Shown here piece after piece: positions 45,601-56,384 of a stretch of DNA of 64,000 nt. Positions within the stretch are counted from its first letter, which is position 1, and the number at the start of each line of letters is the position of its first letter. The position numbers and the translations under genes are program-made. Origin of the DNA: Adiantum capillus-veneris (Eukaryota; Streptophyta; Polypodiopsida; Polypodiales; Pteridaceae); the NCBI GenBank assembly GCA_014529385.2, contig CM043959.1:90734529-90798528 (forward strand). Reading direction: 5' to 3'. The notes beneath the pieces were generated by a model. That model searched no databases, had not been told where the DNA came from, and saw only the letters and a program-made list of their open reading frames with translations.

Positions 45601-45722
45601 TAAAGAAAATGATTGGGTCTTGCTTAAATTTCCCAAGGCTCAATTAAGGCAAACGACGGGCAAGAATCCTATGAGACACCAAAAGTACTATGCTAAGTTA
45701 GCAAAAAGGTGGGTCTTCCATA
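42699..45722 (+). pseudogene. Pol relic of chromovirus copy 3: protease, RT, RNase H, integrase
   Basis: 42842-43258 holds the protease body (ATKLGIQAYEM, KEDFFISPLKHEDVIPGAPW). 43383-44123 is a long open stretch of RT with FFDDIIIYS. 44113-44824 holds RNase H and the linker (ALSRQPRVNAVSIATHNDL). 44847-45383 holds the integrase zinc region (KCVVCQKKK) and core (ISMDFIFGFPKS, IVSDRDPR). Frame breaks occur between these pieces, and integrase ends at a deletion near 45712. Copy 3 retains the RNase H and integrase N-terminal segment that copy 1 lacks. Confidence 0.85.
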
Positions 45723-45730
45723 GTTGGTAA

Positions 45731-47274
45731 TGTCATAATAACTAATATCTAATTCTCCTAAATGATTTTCTCATGTTAAATTGATCATTTAATATGGGGA
45801 AGTAGCAGGGGAGAAAAAGCTAGAATATTGGTTAAGCTAGCAGACCAGCCACAATAGGGATCCAAAGCAGGGAAAATAGGGATCCAAAGGGGGGGCCATC
45901 TGCAAAAGAGCAATGTGCAAACAATGGGATTCAAAGACCCTAAGGTTCAGCCCATAAGGACTTCCAAAATGCTAAGGTTCCAAAATTCAAAGATTAGGTC
46001 CAATGGTCAAAACTTAAGGAAAATTGGATGCTTGTGGGAAGACTCAAAAGTCTTTCCACATCCCTATCTTGGAGGGGGCGAGCCTTTCTTATAGGGGATG
46101 AGAGAGAAACACACACACACACACACTAGCAGGCTCCCTTTACACAAAGGTAATAGGGGACACATGTCAGCTCCCTAGGCTAGTTGCCCCCAAGATGCAT
46201 TCAATTCCTATTCGATGCCCATAGAGGTGGACCAATGAGAATCAGGCTAGAGTACATTAGTTTAATTCATTTCAAAACACTTGATAAAAGAACCAATAAA
46301 AATTAAACTCTCTAGAAGACTATTAGAGAGTCTCCCAATGGGTCCAATGAGCATTCAGCAGCCCAATGGCTTACCTGATTCCAGTTGGCCAGAAGACTAA
46401 GGGGTCTAATGAGAGTTTAATTGCATTAATTAGTTACCTAAAGCTCTCACAAAAGGGGAAATGGGGACACTTGTCAAAAGGCTATCACTTATGCTTCTTA
46501 ATTATCATTGGCTAAGCTTTGCAGGGTCCAATGGGATGCCAGCATGAGTAAAATTCATGAGGGGTCAACCAAGAGAGAGGGGGGCTGATTTTGGCAAGGC
46601 ATTATCACACACACACTCACACAATCTCATGTGTGAAGCAAAGAAGACTCTCTCTCCTTCTCAAGCTTTAATGGAAATCTCATCACCTGCTCCAAGCTTG
46701 TGAGAAGGGAGCCCTACACCAATAACTCTTGGCTTTGTGATGCGAATCCAACCAAGAGCCAGGCTCCCTCATCTCCTCTACCATGCTAATTACTAAGCTA
46801 TGCTAAGCTAGAATACTCCTTCTTCCTCTCAATCTACTCTCATACCCGCTAGCTCTCACCATCTTGGAAGGTGTGTGAGGTCTTGGTTCTAAGACCGTGA
46901 GTGAATTGATGTTGGGTTTTATAAGTGTGTGCATGGTGCTTGAAGCTTCCATCTTCATTGCACTAGAAAGTTATTGAAGGAACACAAAGTATTGTATTGT
47001 AAAATGTCTCCCTTGATGGGGGAAACCTATAATACAAAGCTTTTGGAGGGGGGACCGGCTCAATGTAAATCCGGTCCTCAACTGTTGTCAATAGATTAAT
47101 TTTTCTCTCTTTTGAAGTATTGTTCTTGCCTATCTAACTAGGTGTTATGCTTTTTGTTTCTCTCTCCATCGAAGCACTCTTGCTATGCTCATTAGGAATC
47201 TATTCTAATGATATGCTCACTATGTTTATGCTATTTTCCGCTACACACAAGCTACTAAGCCATTAAATGTTACA
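45731..47274 (+). repeat. 3' LTR of chromovirus copy 3
   Basis: 1544 bp, TGTCATAATAACTA... to ...CATTAAATGTTACA. It is clearly more diverged from the other LTRs, with many substitutions and small deletions. CCAAT boxes are still visible. Confidence 0.9.
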
Positions 47275-47543
47275 ACTACACACTACAAAACCCACAACGG
47301 GAGGGTTGTTGGGGTTGTGTATGTTGTCGCACCTCACACCCATAGGAAAGCCCCCTAAAGTAGAAGTCATGTAAAGCATGTGTGTTCCTTTATGAAAACA
47401 TGGGGGAATATTTCCAGGCGAGAAATTTTTGATGAGCGCTTTTTAGGAATCATGCGAGCAGATTCCTAAAAAGATTCTCTCTTCCTCCTTCTCTATCTCT
47501 CTCGTGCAATTTTTCTAGTCTCCACTCCTTTTTCTTCTCTCGA
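47275..47543. other. Short non-coding flank
   Basis: Sequence between the copy 3 LTR and the microsatellite, with no ORF or repeat that I recognise. It starts ACTACACACTACAAAA, a weak likeness to CACTA termini that I do not rely on. Confidence 0.3.
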
Positions 47544-47586
47544 TCTCTCTCTCTCTCTCTGACACACACACACACACACACACACA

Positions 47587-47678
<92 letters not shown>
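47544..47678 (+). repeat. Compound microsatellite (CT)n(AC)n(AG)n
   Basis: A CT run to about 47570, an AC run to about 47588, then about 45 AG repeats to 47678. The long Ser/Leu ORF on the minus strand here is an artefact of the repeat. Confidence 0.95.
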
Positions 47679-47679
<1 letters not shown>

Positions 47680-47821
47680 GATAGAGATAATCAATGAGGT
47701 ATTAGGGAGGTTGAGATATAGACAAAGATATTTCACAAAATCAACAAAGACAAGGGTATTTGAAACAAAAGAGACAAGGGTACTATAAACAAGAACATCC
47801 ATTCATCATAGAAAGTTACAT

Positions 47822-47827
47822 TTTATT
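47822..47827 (-). terminator. Poly(A) signal AATAAA
   Basis: AATAAA on the minus strand lies 9 bases after the TAA at 47837-47839 of the pseudogene's last frame, where a plant polyadenylation signal could lie. Confidence 0.5.
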
Positions 47828-47836
47828 GCACTTGCA

Positions 47837-49140
47837 TTACATATGCAAGAAGTGTTCATCTTTTGGAAGTCTCGGTTTTAGAGTAGTTGTGCTGCCCTTG
47901 AGCGGAAAATGAAGATTCACCACGTTCCCTAGTTGCTGCGTCATTTGATCCTCATCCTCCTCTGTGATGAGCCCAATCTTCTTCCAGCAAGAGAAAGCAA
48001 ATTGTCCCTTCTAATTCAAGCTGAGCAAGGTCCGCATACTGAGTCTTGTGCAACAAAAATGATAAAGGCGATACACATTGACTATTGCCTTCATAGCCTC
48101 CTTAAACTAGTCGGCTCCATACAACACCTCTCTTTTGCGAATGGCTTCCATGGCATCCCACGCAGACTTGATTTTATTCTCAAGATCGTCAGACATTGTG
48201 AAAAGTAAGGGAAGTGCGCTACGGTAGCTAGTGGAGGCTTTCACAAATATAATGCCAATTTATTGCAATTTTGGGAATATTATATTATTACTTTATTAAC
48301 TATGTGACACATAAACAACCACTTTCCAAATTTGAAACAAACTACAAAACAATGTATCAAAATGTGGCCAATATAAGATAAAATTAGAACCTGATAGATT
48401 TTTCCATTTTGTGAATTGGCATACAGGAAGTGAGAAACAACAAATGCTATGCATCCATGCCTGGATAGGTCCCCGGCCTTGGCTCAGTGCCCTAAAGATA
48501 ACTGCACCTGCCAGAATTGGTTAATGGATAAGCATGTTCTCATTTTGGCTTAACCCTAGCACATATAGATAAATAAAATACAAATGTTTACATGCAAGAT
48601 ATGGTTTTTTATTTGGCACCTGTTCCACGAAGTCTGGACATGTGCACGATGGCTGGTTGCAAATACAACCATTGTACAACTTGACATGACCATATTCACT
48701 TTTGGTCTCTACTTTGAAGACCTCATTAACACCATCTGCTGCACATATCTCTTCTACTACCTTGGCATTCAACACTAGTGCTAAATTGATCTTGTGAGCA
48801 GCGTCCTCGGAAATGGAAGTCCGATATCGTACACGCACACCATCTCCCGCTGTGGCTTAGGCATTGCCTTGAGGAGTGGATGTATCTTTTGACTTGAAAG
48901 GAGAGTTGGTCATATTTTGTGCAGGAACAACGGGTGTTACATTAGAGATTTCTTTTTTCCTGAACTCCACTTGATACCCCCCTTCATGCAATATTTGCAC
49001 CTTAGATCCGCAGATAGGTTGGTGCCCACATGCACGGGCCAATTGTGTGGTGGATGCTGAGGCTGCAGCTCAATGTTCTGGTCTACTAAATGGAAATGCA
49101 AGACATGATCCGGAAAAAACCAAAACCATTGGAGACCCAC
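47837..49140 (-). pseudogene. Decayed plant gene with a SWIM zinc finger
   Basis: Read downwards from 49140. 49042-48521 holds one frame interrupted by a TAA at 48857-48859, with EFRKKEISNVTPVVPAQ and then VFKVETKSEYGHVKLYNG. The SWIM pattern C-x-C-x(n)-C-x-H follows as CTCPDF...LACKH near 48600-48660. A separate 120-codon frame from ATG 48196 to TAA 47837 (MSDDLENKIKSAWDAMEAIR ... LPKDEHFLHM) has two in-frame TAGs; it may be the last exon. A possible CxxC motif (RCKYC) in another frame near 49000 hints at a BED-like finger, weakly. SWIM domains bind DNA or protein. I do not recognise the gene. Confidence 0.6.
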
Positions 49141-49784
49141 ACCATTTGGATGCCTTTTATATCCCTCAAAAGATGGGGCCGGTATACCAAGGCCTAAACC
49201 TGCAATACTACTTCCACATGTTCGTCCTCCTCTTGGCGTGCCGCTACATGTGACTATACTACCTTGGTAAAGCCATGTGCATCATTAGCTAGAGCACTTG
49301 AGTCTGGCGGGGTTCACTAACCATGTTTTCCATAATATCATGCTTTGGAGATATGGCAGATACGGTTCAAAGATTTCTGATGGACAGCTACCTAATGATT
49401 AAGCTAGAACATTGATGATAGGGTATAAGCCTTATAATCTTTTTCATATGGTTACAAGCTACATGAGTCTGATGATGGAAAAGAGATTAAGGTACCTATA
49501 GCAGATGCAGATTGAAGTGTAATTGGCACAGACCGAAGGCTGTGCAAGTTTAGAGGGGGTGGATGTCGTGCAACTCCACTCCCATGCTAATAAATATACC
49601 AGGAAAATGCACATCAAGATTATTTGAATCTTACTTGATTAATAATCAGTATTCAAGGCTTGGTAACAAACTATTTTTATGGTTAATGTATGCCAGATGT
49701 GGCTTTAAAGGGCCAATAGATACCTAGATGATGCTAAAAAGGAGTATTCTTGAAGTGAGTATAATGGCAGGTTGTGATCTAGGA
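49141..49784. other. Non-coding flank
   Basis: No gene recognised. ORFs are short and without motif. Confidence 0.35.
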
Positions 49785-49865
49785 TTGTAGTGCTTGAAGT
49801 GCTCTATTGGCATGTCTTTACGGCTCATCGATTGGAGCTACGGTGCAAAAGTTATGGTAGGTTGA
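49785..49865 (+). repeat. Dispersed repeat, copy B, cut by chromovirus copy 2
   Basis: AGTGCTTGAAGTGCTC and CGATTGGAGCTACGGTGCAA resemble 20905-20975 and 58047-58120. The sequence continues at 57980 after the inserted element: ...TTATGGTAGGTTGA joins AGTTTAAG, matching TTATGATGATTTGAAG in copy A. Confidence 0.5.
49862..49865 (+). repeat. Target-site duplication of chromovirus copy 2 (TTGA)
   Basis: TTGA precedes the element and recurs at 57980-57983. Only four bases match (GTTGA against TTGAA). A 5-bp duplication with a later change, or a 4-bp duplication, are both possible. Confidence 0.6.
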
Positions 49866-51460
49866 TGTAACATTTAATGGCCTAATAACTTATGTGTAGC
49901 GGAAATTAGCATGAACATAGTGGGCATTTCATTAGAGTAGATTCCTAATGAGAATTACAAGAGTGCTTGGGTGGAGAGAGTAACAAAAAGCATAACACCC
50001 AGTTAGATAGCATCGACAATACTTTCAAAAGAGAGAGCAATTAAGCTATTGACCACAATTGAGGACCGGATTTTCATGGAGCCGGTCCCCCCTCCAAAAG
50101 GCTTTGTATTATGGTTTCTCCCATCAAGAGAGACATTGTACAATACAATTCTTTGTGTTCCTTCAAGACTAGCTAGTGCAATGAATATGGAAACTTCATG
50201 CACTAAGCAAAACACTTAACAAACACAACTTGAATTATCCCCTTTCTCAGACCCAAGACCTCACACACCTTCGAAGATGGTGAGAGCTAGCAGGGTATGA
50301 GAGTAGATTGAGAGGAAGAAGGAGTATCTTACGAGAAAGATGTACATCTCCTCACATAATCACTCATATGTAGCATAGCTTATCTTAGTAATTAGCTTGG
50401 TAGAGGAGATGAACATGCATTGAAGCTTGGCTCTTGGTTGGATTTGCATCCACATGCCAAGAGAGTGTTGATGTAGGCTTCTATCTCACAAGCTTGGAGT
50501 AGGTGATGAGTTCTCCATTAAAGCTTGGGAAGAGATAGTCTTCTCTTTCTTCACACATGAGCTTGTGTGAGTGTGTGTGTGTGATAATGCCTTGCAAAAA
50601 TCAGCCCCCTCTCTCTCTTGGGCGAGCCCTCTTGCTAAATGCTCTTCCTGAAGCCTCATTGGCCCTCCCCAAGTCAAGCCAATTACAATTAAGCAGCTTA
50701 AGTGATAGCCTTCTGACATGTGTCCCCCTTTCCCCTTTTGTGAGAGCTTTAGGTAATTAAATAATTAAACTAAACTCTCATTGGACCCCTTTTCCTCCTG
50801 GCCAATAGGAATCAGGCAAGCCATGGGGCTCCTGAATGCTCATTGGACCCCTTGGGAGACTGTCCAATAGTCTTCTAGGAGACTTAATTCTCATTGGTTT
50901 CTTTTATTAAATGTTTTTAAATTAATTAAACTAGATTTACTCTAGCTTAATTTTCATTGGTCCACTTCAAGGGTCATCCAATAGAAATTGGGCACACCTT
51001 GTGGGCATCTGGCCTAGGGAGCTGACATGTGTCCCTCATTCCCTTTGTGTAAAGGGAGCCTCTCTGTGTGTGTGTGTGTGTGGCTTTCTCTCTCATCCCC
51101 TACCTTTAGGGCTCGCCCCCTCCCATGTAGGGATGTGCAAAGACTTTTAGGGCACACACAAAGCATCCAATTTTCCCTAGGGTTGACCTTTGGACACAAC
51201 CTTTGAATTTTGGAACCTTAGCATTTTGGAAGTCTTAATGGGCTGAACCTTAGGGTCTTTTTAGCCCATTGTTGCACATGGCTCTTTTGCAGATGGCCCC
51301 CCCTTTGGATCCCTATTTTCCCTCCTTTGGATCCCTACTGTGGCCGGTCTGCTAGCTTAACCAATATTCTAGCTTTTTCTCCCCTGCCCTTCCCCACATT
51401 AAATGATCAATTTAATATGAGAAAATCATTTAGGAGAATTAGATATTGATTATTATGACA
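49866..51460 (-). repeat. 3' LTR of chromovirus copy 2
   Basis: 1595 bp, TGTCATAATAATC...TGTTACA on the minus strand. It carries the CCAAT cluster (about 50650-50975) and a TG/CA run near 51064-51082. Confidence 0.95.
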
Positions 51461-51463
51461 TTA

Positions 51464-51473
51464 CCTCTCTCTT
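51464..51473 (-). promoter_or_regulatory. Polypurine tract of chromovirus copy 2
   Basis: AAGAGAGAGG on the minus strand, three bases before the 3' LTR, identical to copy 1. Confidence 0.8.
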
Positions 51474-51816
51474 GAAATCATAGTCGTCCTCGACTATGGT
51501 GTAGAGAAGATAAAGCATGTTCATGAGTCCTTTTCTTAGTGGGTAGAGGATCCCTATGTTATCCTACGACATCATTCCACAATGGATGACTAGTCCATTT
51601 GGCGCTTGAAAGCCTGAGGCTGCCGCAAGCATGTCTGCACATTAGTCCTATCAATCTTCCATAGTAGAGTGACAAGCTCTACTTGGTGTTTGGGAGACGT
51701 CGTCTCCGCAAACTTGATCTAAGCATGCATACTACTTCATTTTTGTGCACAAATAAAGAAAAAGAGAGTCTTATAAGACAAAAATTTTGTTCATTTTTAA
51801 CATTTTGTACATTTGC

Positions 51817-54141
51817 TTACTCTTGGGAAGCATTGTAAGCATTGACAAGGTTTAGGTTATCCTTTAATTGTATGCCTTGCATCCATCTAGCATCTTCAAA
51901 AGGATAATTCTTAAACTTAATAAGATATCGTCGGATAGTCTTACCGCCTCTTAGTACCTTGTCTTCACGTCGAAGAATGGACTCGGGCTGCAGCACCTCT
52001 TCTTGGTCCTCGATCTCCGGTGGGTCTTCAATAGTTGGTTCTTGAGGTGGCTCTCCTTTGTAAGGCTTTAATAGGCTCACATGAAAAGCATTGTGTATGA
52101 GCCAATGATTGGGCAACTTGAGTTGATAGGCCATCTCATTGATTGGCCTAAGAATCTGAAAGGGACCATAGTACCTTTTTGCTAGTTTAGCATAGTACTT
52201 TTGGTGACCCGTAGGATTCTTGCCCATTGTGTGCCTTAATCGATCCTTGGGAAACTTTAACAAGACCCAATCGTTTTCTTTAAAGGCTTGGGCTCTTTTG
52301 TGCTTGTCAGCAGCAGCCTTTTGCCTTTGCTGTGAGATAGAGATAGAATCCTTAATGTTTTGGAAAGATTCTTGTAGGTCTCGGCTATACTCATCTGCAG
52401 CGAAGATCTTCCCATGTACCTTAAGTAGCAAGGGACTTTTTGATCTTCCCTCAATTACCTCGAAAGGTGATTTTCCTGTGGAAGTATGTACAATGTTATT
52501 GTAAGCATACTCCACTAAGGGTAAGTACTTCTCCCATTGGGATCTTTGATCTACTTCCGTTACATAGGCTTTTAGTAGATCGCGAATTGTTAGGTTAGCT
52601 ATTTCACTTTGGCCATCCGTTTGTGGATGATAGGCCGAAGAGAAATTTAGCCTTGTCCCTAAATTCCCAAAGAGACCCTTCCAAAAATTACTGGTCATTC
52701 TAGGATCTCTATCCGACACTATGGACATTGGCAAGCCATGGTATTTGAAATTTTGTGAAATGAAGAGGGTTGCCATTTGATGGGTTTTGATAGTCTTTTT
52801 GACAGGTATAAAATGAGCTTGTTTATTGAACCTGTCTACTTTCGTCCATATTCCCGTATTCCCATGGATAGACTTAGGCAATCCAAAGATAAAATCCATG
52901 GATATGCTCTCCCATGGTGAATTAGGGATTGGCAAGGGTTGAAGCAATCCAGGTTGCTTCCCTCTATCAAATTTTGTCTTTTGACATACCACACATTTGG
53001 AAACATACTCTTGTATGTTCACTTTCATGGTAGGCCAATAGAAATATGTTTCAATTCCCTTTAAGGTAGACTGAATCCCTCTATGCCCCGCATACGGGGG
53101 AGCATGAGATTCATACATTACTTTCTCACGCAGAGAGTTAGTAACGCATAGTCTATTGCCATAGAGAAGATAACCATCTTGTAAAGTAAATGGTTCTTCT
53201 TTCTTCCCTAATGTAAGGGCTGAAATCACATCTCTAAAATCGGGATCAATAGCATACTCATCTATCATTGAAGATAGATCATTGTGAGTTGCTATGGAAA
53301 CCGCATTCACTCTCGGCCGTCTTGAGAGTGCATCGGCTACTTGATTATGCTTGCCAGCAATGTGAGCAATATGAAAATGAAATTGCGAAAGGAAATTTGC
53401 CCACCTCATTTGTTTGTCGGAGAGCTTGGTCTGCGTCATGAAGTACTTAAGACTTTGGTGATCCGTTCGCAGAATGAAAGGAGTCCCCAATAAATAGTGC
53501 TTCCATGAGTCTAAGGCATGTAGAACTGCAAGGAGTTCTTTTTCGTATATGCCTAGAGCTTGCTCAACAGGGTCGAGCCTTGGACTCTCATAGCCTATGG
53601 CGTGCCCTTCTTGGACCAAAACAGCTCCAAGGCAATCACCACAAGCATCACATTGGACCTCAAATGGTTTTGAGAGATCCGGTAGTGTAAGCACGGGTTG
53701 AGAGATAAGCTTTTCTTTAAGCTTTTCAAAAGCATTGTTCTCCTTAGCAGACCATGTATACCTAACGCTTTTCTTTGTTAGGTCATGTAATGGTCCTGCA
53801 ATTTGTGAGAACTTTTCTATGAAGCGTCTATAGTATGCGCACATACCTATAAAGCTTCTTAGTTCATGCAGATTCCTTGGTTTAGGCCATCCTTTTATTA
53901 CCTCTAACTTGGATGGATCCATTTGGATGCCATCTTGAGAGATAATGTGACCTAAATACTGAATCTCTTGCAAGAAAAATTCACTTTTCTTTCGATTAAC
54001 ATAAAGTTTATTCTCTCTTAAAACTTGAAATATTACCTGGAGGTGTTGCTTGTGTTCCTCCAATGAATTAGAGTAGATGATAATATCATCAAAGAACACT
54101 CCAGTGAAGGTTTGATGAGGCCTGAATAGCTTCTCCATCAA
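51817..54141 (-). CDS. pol: Pol of chromovirus copy 2: RT (C-terminal part), RNase H, integrase, chromodomain
   Basis: 774 open codons. The frame opens inside RT just before FFDDIIIYS, so the RT fingers are missing. RNase H follows (FEVQCDACGDCLGAVLVQEG, ELLAVLHALDSWKHYL, DHQSLKYF, then VADALSRRP), then the integrase zinc region (H...H, C-x2-C in KCVVCQKTK), the core (SMDFIFGLPKS, IVSDRDPRMTSNFW, AYHPQTDGQSEIANL) and the GPF/Y-like part. A chromodomain-like end (RRYLIKFKNYPFEDARW) closes it. The apparent ATG is internal to the ancestral polyprotein and not a real start. RNase H and integrase look complete here, but without protease and full RT the copy could not replicate alone. Confidence 0.9.
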   Translation of the reverse strand: MMEKLFRPHQTFTGVFFDDIIIYSNSLEEHKQHLQVIFQVLRENKLYVNRKKSEFFLQEIQYLGHIISQDGIQMDPSKLEVIKGWPKPRNLHELRSFIGMCAYYRRFIEKFSQIAGPLHDLTKKSVRYTWSAKENNAFEKLKEKLISQPVLTLPDLSKPFEVQCDACGDCLGAVLVQEGHAIGYESPRLDPVEQALGIYEKELLAVLHALDSWKHYLLGTPFILRTDHQSLKYFMTQTKLSDKQMRWANFLSQFHFHIAHIAGKHNQVADALSRRPRVNAVSIATHNDLSSMIDEYAIDPDFRDVISALTLGKKEEPFTLQDGYLLYGNRLCVTNSLREKVMYESHAPPYAGHRGIQSTLKGIETYFYWPTMKVNIQEYVSKCVVCQKTKFDRGKQPGLLQPLPIPNSPWESISMDFIFGLPKSIHGNTGIWTKVDRFNKQAHFIPVKKTIKTHQMATLFISQNFKYHGLPMSIVSDRDPRMTSNFWKGLFGNLGTRLNFSSAYHPQTDGQSEIANLTIRDLLKAYVTEVDQRSQWEKYLPLVEYAYNNIVHTSTGKSPFEVIEGRSKSPLLLKVHGKIFAADEYSRDLQESFQNIKDSISISQQRQKAAADKHKRAQAFKENDWVLLKFPKDRLRHTMGKNPTGHQKYYAKLAKRYYGPFQILRPINEMAYQLKLPNHWLIHNAFHVSLLKPYKGEPPQEPTIEDPPEIEDQEEVLQPESILRREDKVLRGGKTIRRYLIKFKNYPFEDARWMQGIQLKDNLNLVNAYNASQE

Positions 54142-55970
54142 GCGGTTGAATGTGGCTGGTCCTCTTTGTCCACATAGCCTTGGACATGAAGGCTCAATTT
54201 CCCAATTAAGGGAGTGACTGAAGCTTCTTGCCCCTTGAAGGCACTGTCTGCGGGTAGGACATCTCCCATCTCGTAGGATTTTATTCCTAGCTTGGTGGCC
54301 AACTCTATAGATATAAAATTGTGAGTAGAACCAGGGTCAAAGAGAATAAAAGCATCATGTTCTCTTACCTTTCCCCAAGCATGGCATAGAGGAGATCCTT
54401 TGTGGTGAGTTTGGTGAGTCTCCTCCTCTTGGATTTCAACCAAGGAAGCTCTGGGAGGATCTTGGCGGTTGTTCTTTTGGGGACAAGCGCGGTACGCATG
54501 CCCTTGTTCACCGCACTTGAAACACCGGTTATCCTTACGATAACTCTCAAGCTCTTCAGGAGAGAGTTTATTCTTATCTTTGTAAACTCCCTTCTCTTTA
54601 GCTTTGTTGGAGTTGCCCTTAGGAGACTTTTGGACATTGTCCTTCCCCTTAGGCTCATTGGAACCCTTATTTTCCGGCGGCTTATTATTTCTTTTTGCCC
54701 CCGTTTGGAAATTGATTCGAGAGGCGACCATAGTGTGGTGTATTACCGCCGATATGGTACGTGGTCTTTGGGAGTTGACATACTCCGCCATTTCTTCGGT
54801 TAAGCCCGCACAAAATTGTTGCTTTTGCTCTCCAAAATCCAACTTTTTGAAGACAGTGGCCTTGAGTTGTAGGTCCCAAAACTTGTCTACATATTTGTGG
54901 ATAGATTCATTGGGAGAGAGCTTTAAGCTTCTCCATTCGGTGAGTACTTTGTCTTTGGCATCGGTGGCCAAAAACTGCTTCATAATGGAAGCTCTTAAAG
55001 CTTTCCATGTTCGTGGAGCTTCACCGTTGGCTCGTAGGCTAGACCACCATTGTCTGGCGGACTTTTGAAAGTGCATAGCTACATGGCGTAGCTTAGAGGA
55101 CTCCGTGAAGCCCTCATCTCCAAACGCCGCATCAAATTGTTGGATAAAGGCCAAGACTTTGTCCGTAGCACCAAAGGTACCATCATAGGTAAGGAAAGAG
55201 ATGCTCTTCCCTCCCTCTTTGAATTTCTTCAACTTGGACGACCTCTTCCATGCGGCATAGGATTTCCTATGACCTCTTCTTTTTGATGGTTCAAAGGTTG
55301 CACCATCACTTTCTTCAGAAGGTGAAAATTTTGAGGAAGGTGGAGAAGAGGGTGACCTCTTTCTCGCCTTTTTCTTGTCTTGATCTTTGTCATCTTCACC
55401 ATAGTTTTCATAAGAGGAAGAGGATGAAGAAGATGGAGAAGAGGGTGTCCTCTTTCTCGCCTTTTTCTTCTCTTGCTTTTTATCATCCCTCTTTGAATTA
55501 TGGCGTGGAGAAGAGTGTGATGGTCTTCTCCGCTTTGGTGGTGATGGAGAGCGTTTAGCCCGCCGTCTTCGTGGAGCCATCTCCGCCGAGGTGGCGGGAG
55601 ACTCGCTTCTTTCTCGTTCCTTCGGTGGAGGCTCTTGAGTTCTCCTTTGGGAAGGAGATGCATCATCAAGAAGTAAATTCTTGAGCCCTTCATATGGATT
55701 CTCTTCTTCTTCCCGAATCGGAGAGAGACCTCTTTTGGTAGTCTCACAAGGAGGCTTCCTAGGTGTTCTCTCGTCATGGTGATGAGCTTGGAGAATCCCG
55801 TGAGCACGGAGCTGCCCTTGCACTTCACTTTGGAGAGATGGATTGCCCATGGCTTGTTGAAGCCTAGAAACAAGATAGTTAACAAGAATTGAAGCATCAT
55901 TAGTAGCTTGCTCATGAGCAAAATCAAAGTTATCAACATTAATTTCACTCTCTTTACTATTGTCAGCCAT
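54138..55970 (-). CDS. gag: Gag, CCHC and protease start of chromovirus copy 2 (frame ends at deletion)
   Basis: 610 codons from ATG 55970 (MADNSKESEINVDNFDF). Order: N-terminal helical region, RS-rich stretch (about residues 125-235, e.g. KRSPSPPKRRRPSHSSP), Gag domain (about 255-410), basic linker, CCHC knuckle CFKCGEQGHAYRAC (54484-54525), and protease with DPGSTHNF. Just after VQGYVDKED a deletion fuses the frame to RT sequence out of frame (QPHSTA then stop). Codon 418 is CGA where copy 1 has TGA. Gag itself looks intact and could still assemble particles; that is inference. Confidence 0.9.
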   Translation of the reverse strand: MADNSKESEINVDNFDFAHEQATNDASILVNYLVSRLQQAMGNPSLQSEVQGQLRAHGILQAHHHDERTPRKPPCETTKRGLSPIREEEENPYEGLKNLLLDDASPSQRRTQEPPPKERERSESPATSAEMAPRRRRAKRSPSPPKRRRPSHSSPRHNSKRDDKKQEKKKARKRTPSSPSSSSSSSYENYGEDDKDQDKKKARKRSPSSPPSSKFSPSEESDGATFEPSKRRGHRKSYAAWKRSSKLKKFKEGGKSISFLTYDGTFGATDKVLAFIQQFDAAFGDEGFTESSKLRHVAMHFQKSARQWWSSLRANGEAPRTWKALRASIMKQFLATDAKDKVLTEWRSLKLSPNESIHKYVDKFWDLQLKATVFKKLDFGEQKQQFCAGLTEEMAEYVNSQRPRTISAVIHHTMVASRINFQTGAKRNNKPPENKGSNEPKGKDNVQKSPKGNSNKAKEKGVYKDKNKLSPEELESYRKDNRCFKCGEQGHAYRACPQKNNRQDPPRASLVEIQEEETHQTHHKGSPLCHAWGKVREHDAFILFDPGSTHNFISIELATKLGIKSYEMGDVLPADSAFKGQEASVTPLIGKLSLHVQGYVDKEDQPHSTA

Positions 55971-56384
55971 TCTAACAACTTTTAGGTGTACTTTGGCACT
56001 TCAAGCCCTAGTTGCTACTCCTCTTTACCCCTTTAGAAAAAGCACTCAAGATTCTGTACCCGCGGCTCGAATACCATTAATTGCAAGGAATAGAAGAGAG
56101 GGTCTTTCGACACCAAAATAGCACCGGCTCCTGTCAAGCTTCTAATAGCTCAATAGTGGTTAAGCCGTAGGCAAAGCCGTAGGCAAGCCCCGTAGGACTC
56201 CACTATTAAGACCATAGCTCTCGACGGTGATGCCCCGTTAACTGCACGAAGGCAGGCGCATTGCAAGGCTGAAAAATCCCTATTCTACTTACTCACAGGC
56301 AATTAATAATACCAACCATTTGTAGCTAGCTTGAGGACCTCCCTTCTTAAGCAAGAAAAGAGAAACCTTGAGCTTTGATACCAA
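55971..56384 (-). other. Leader and PBS of chromovirus copy 2
   Basis: The PBS reads TGGTATCAAAGC on the minus strand (56383-56372), one base different from copy 1. The leader carries the same AATAGTGG/CCACTATT stem as copy 1, with a 12-bp block (GCCGTAGGCAA) duplicated in the loop near 56164-56188. Confidence 0.75.

Larger units (their letters stand above)
41684..47274 (+). mobile_element. Chromovirus copy 3, heavily decayed and 5'-truncated
   Basis: Homologous to copies 1 and 2 from inside gag (CTCTTTTCTTACCTATGATGG) to the 3' LTR end. The 5' LTR, leader and gag start are missing at the junction with the Tat/Athila-like LTR. A deletion near 45712 removes the end of integrase and the chromodomain. 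A 245-bp MITE candidate sits at 42454-42698. Stops and frameshifts are spread throughout, so this is the oldest of the three copies. Confidence 0.88.

Noticed and set aside
47515-47802. 95-codon Ser/Leu/Val ORF
   Set aside because: It is the compound microsatellite read in frame.
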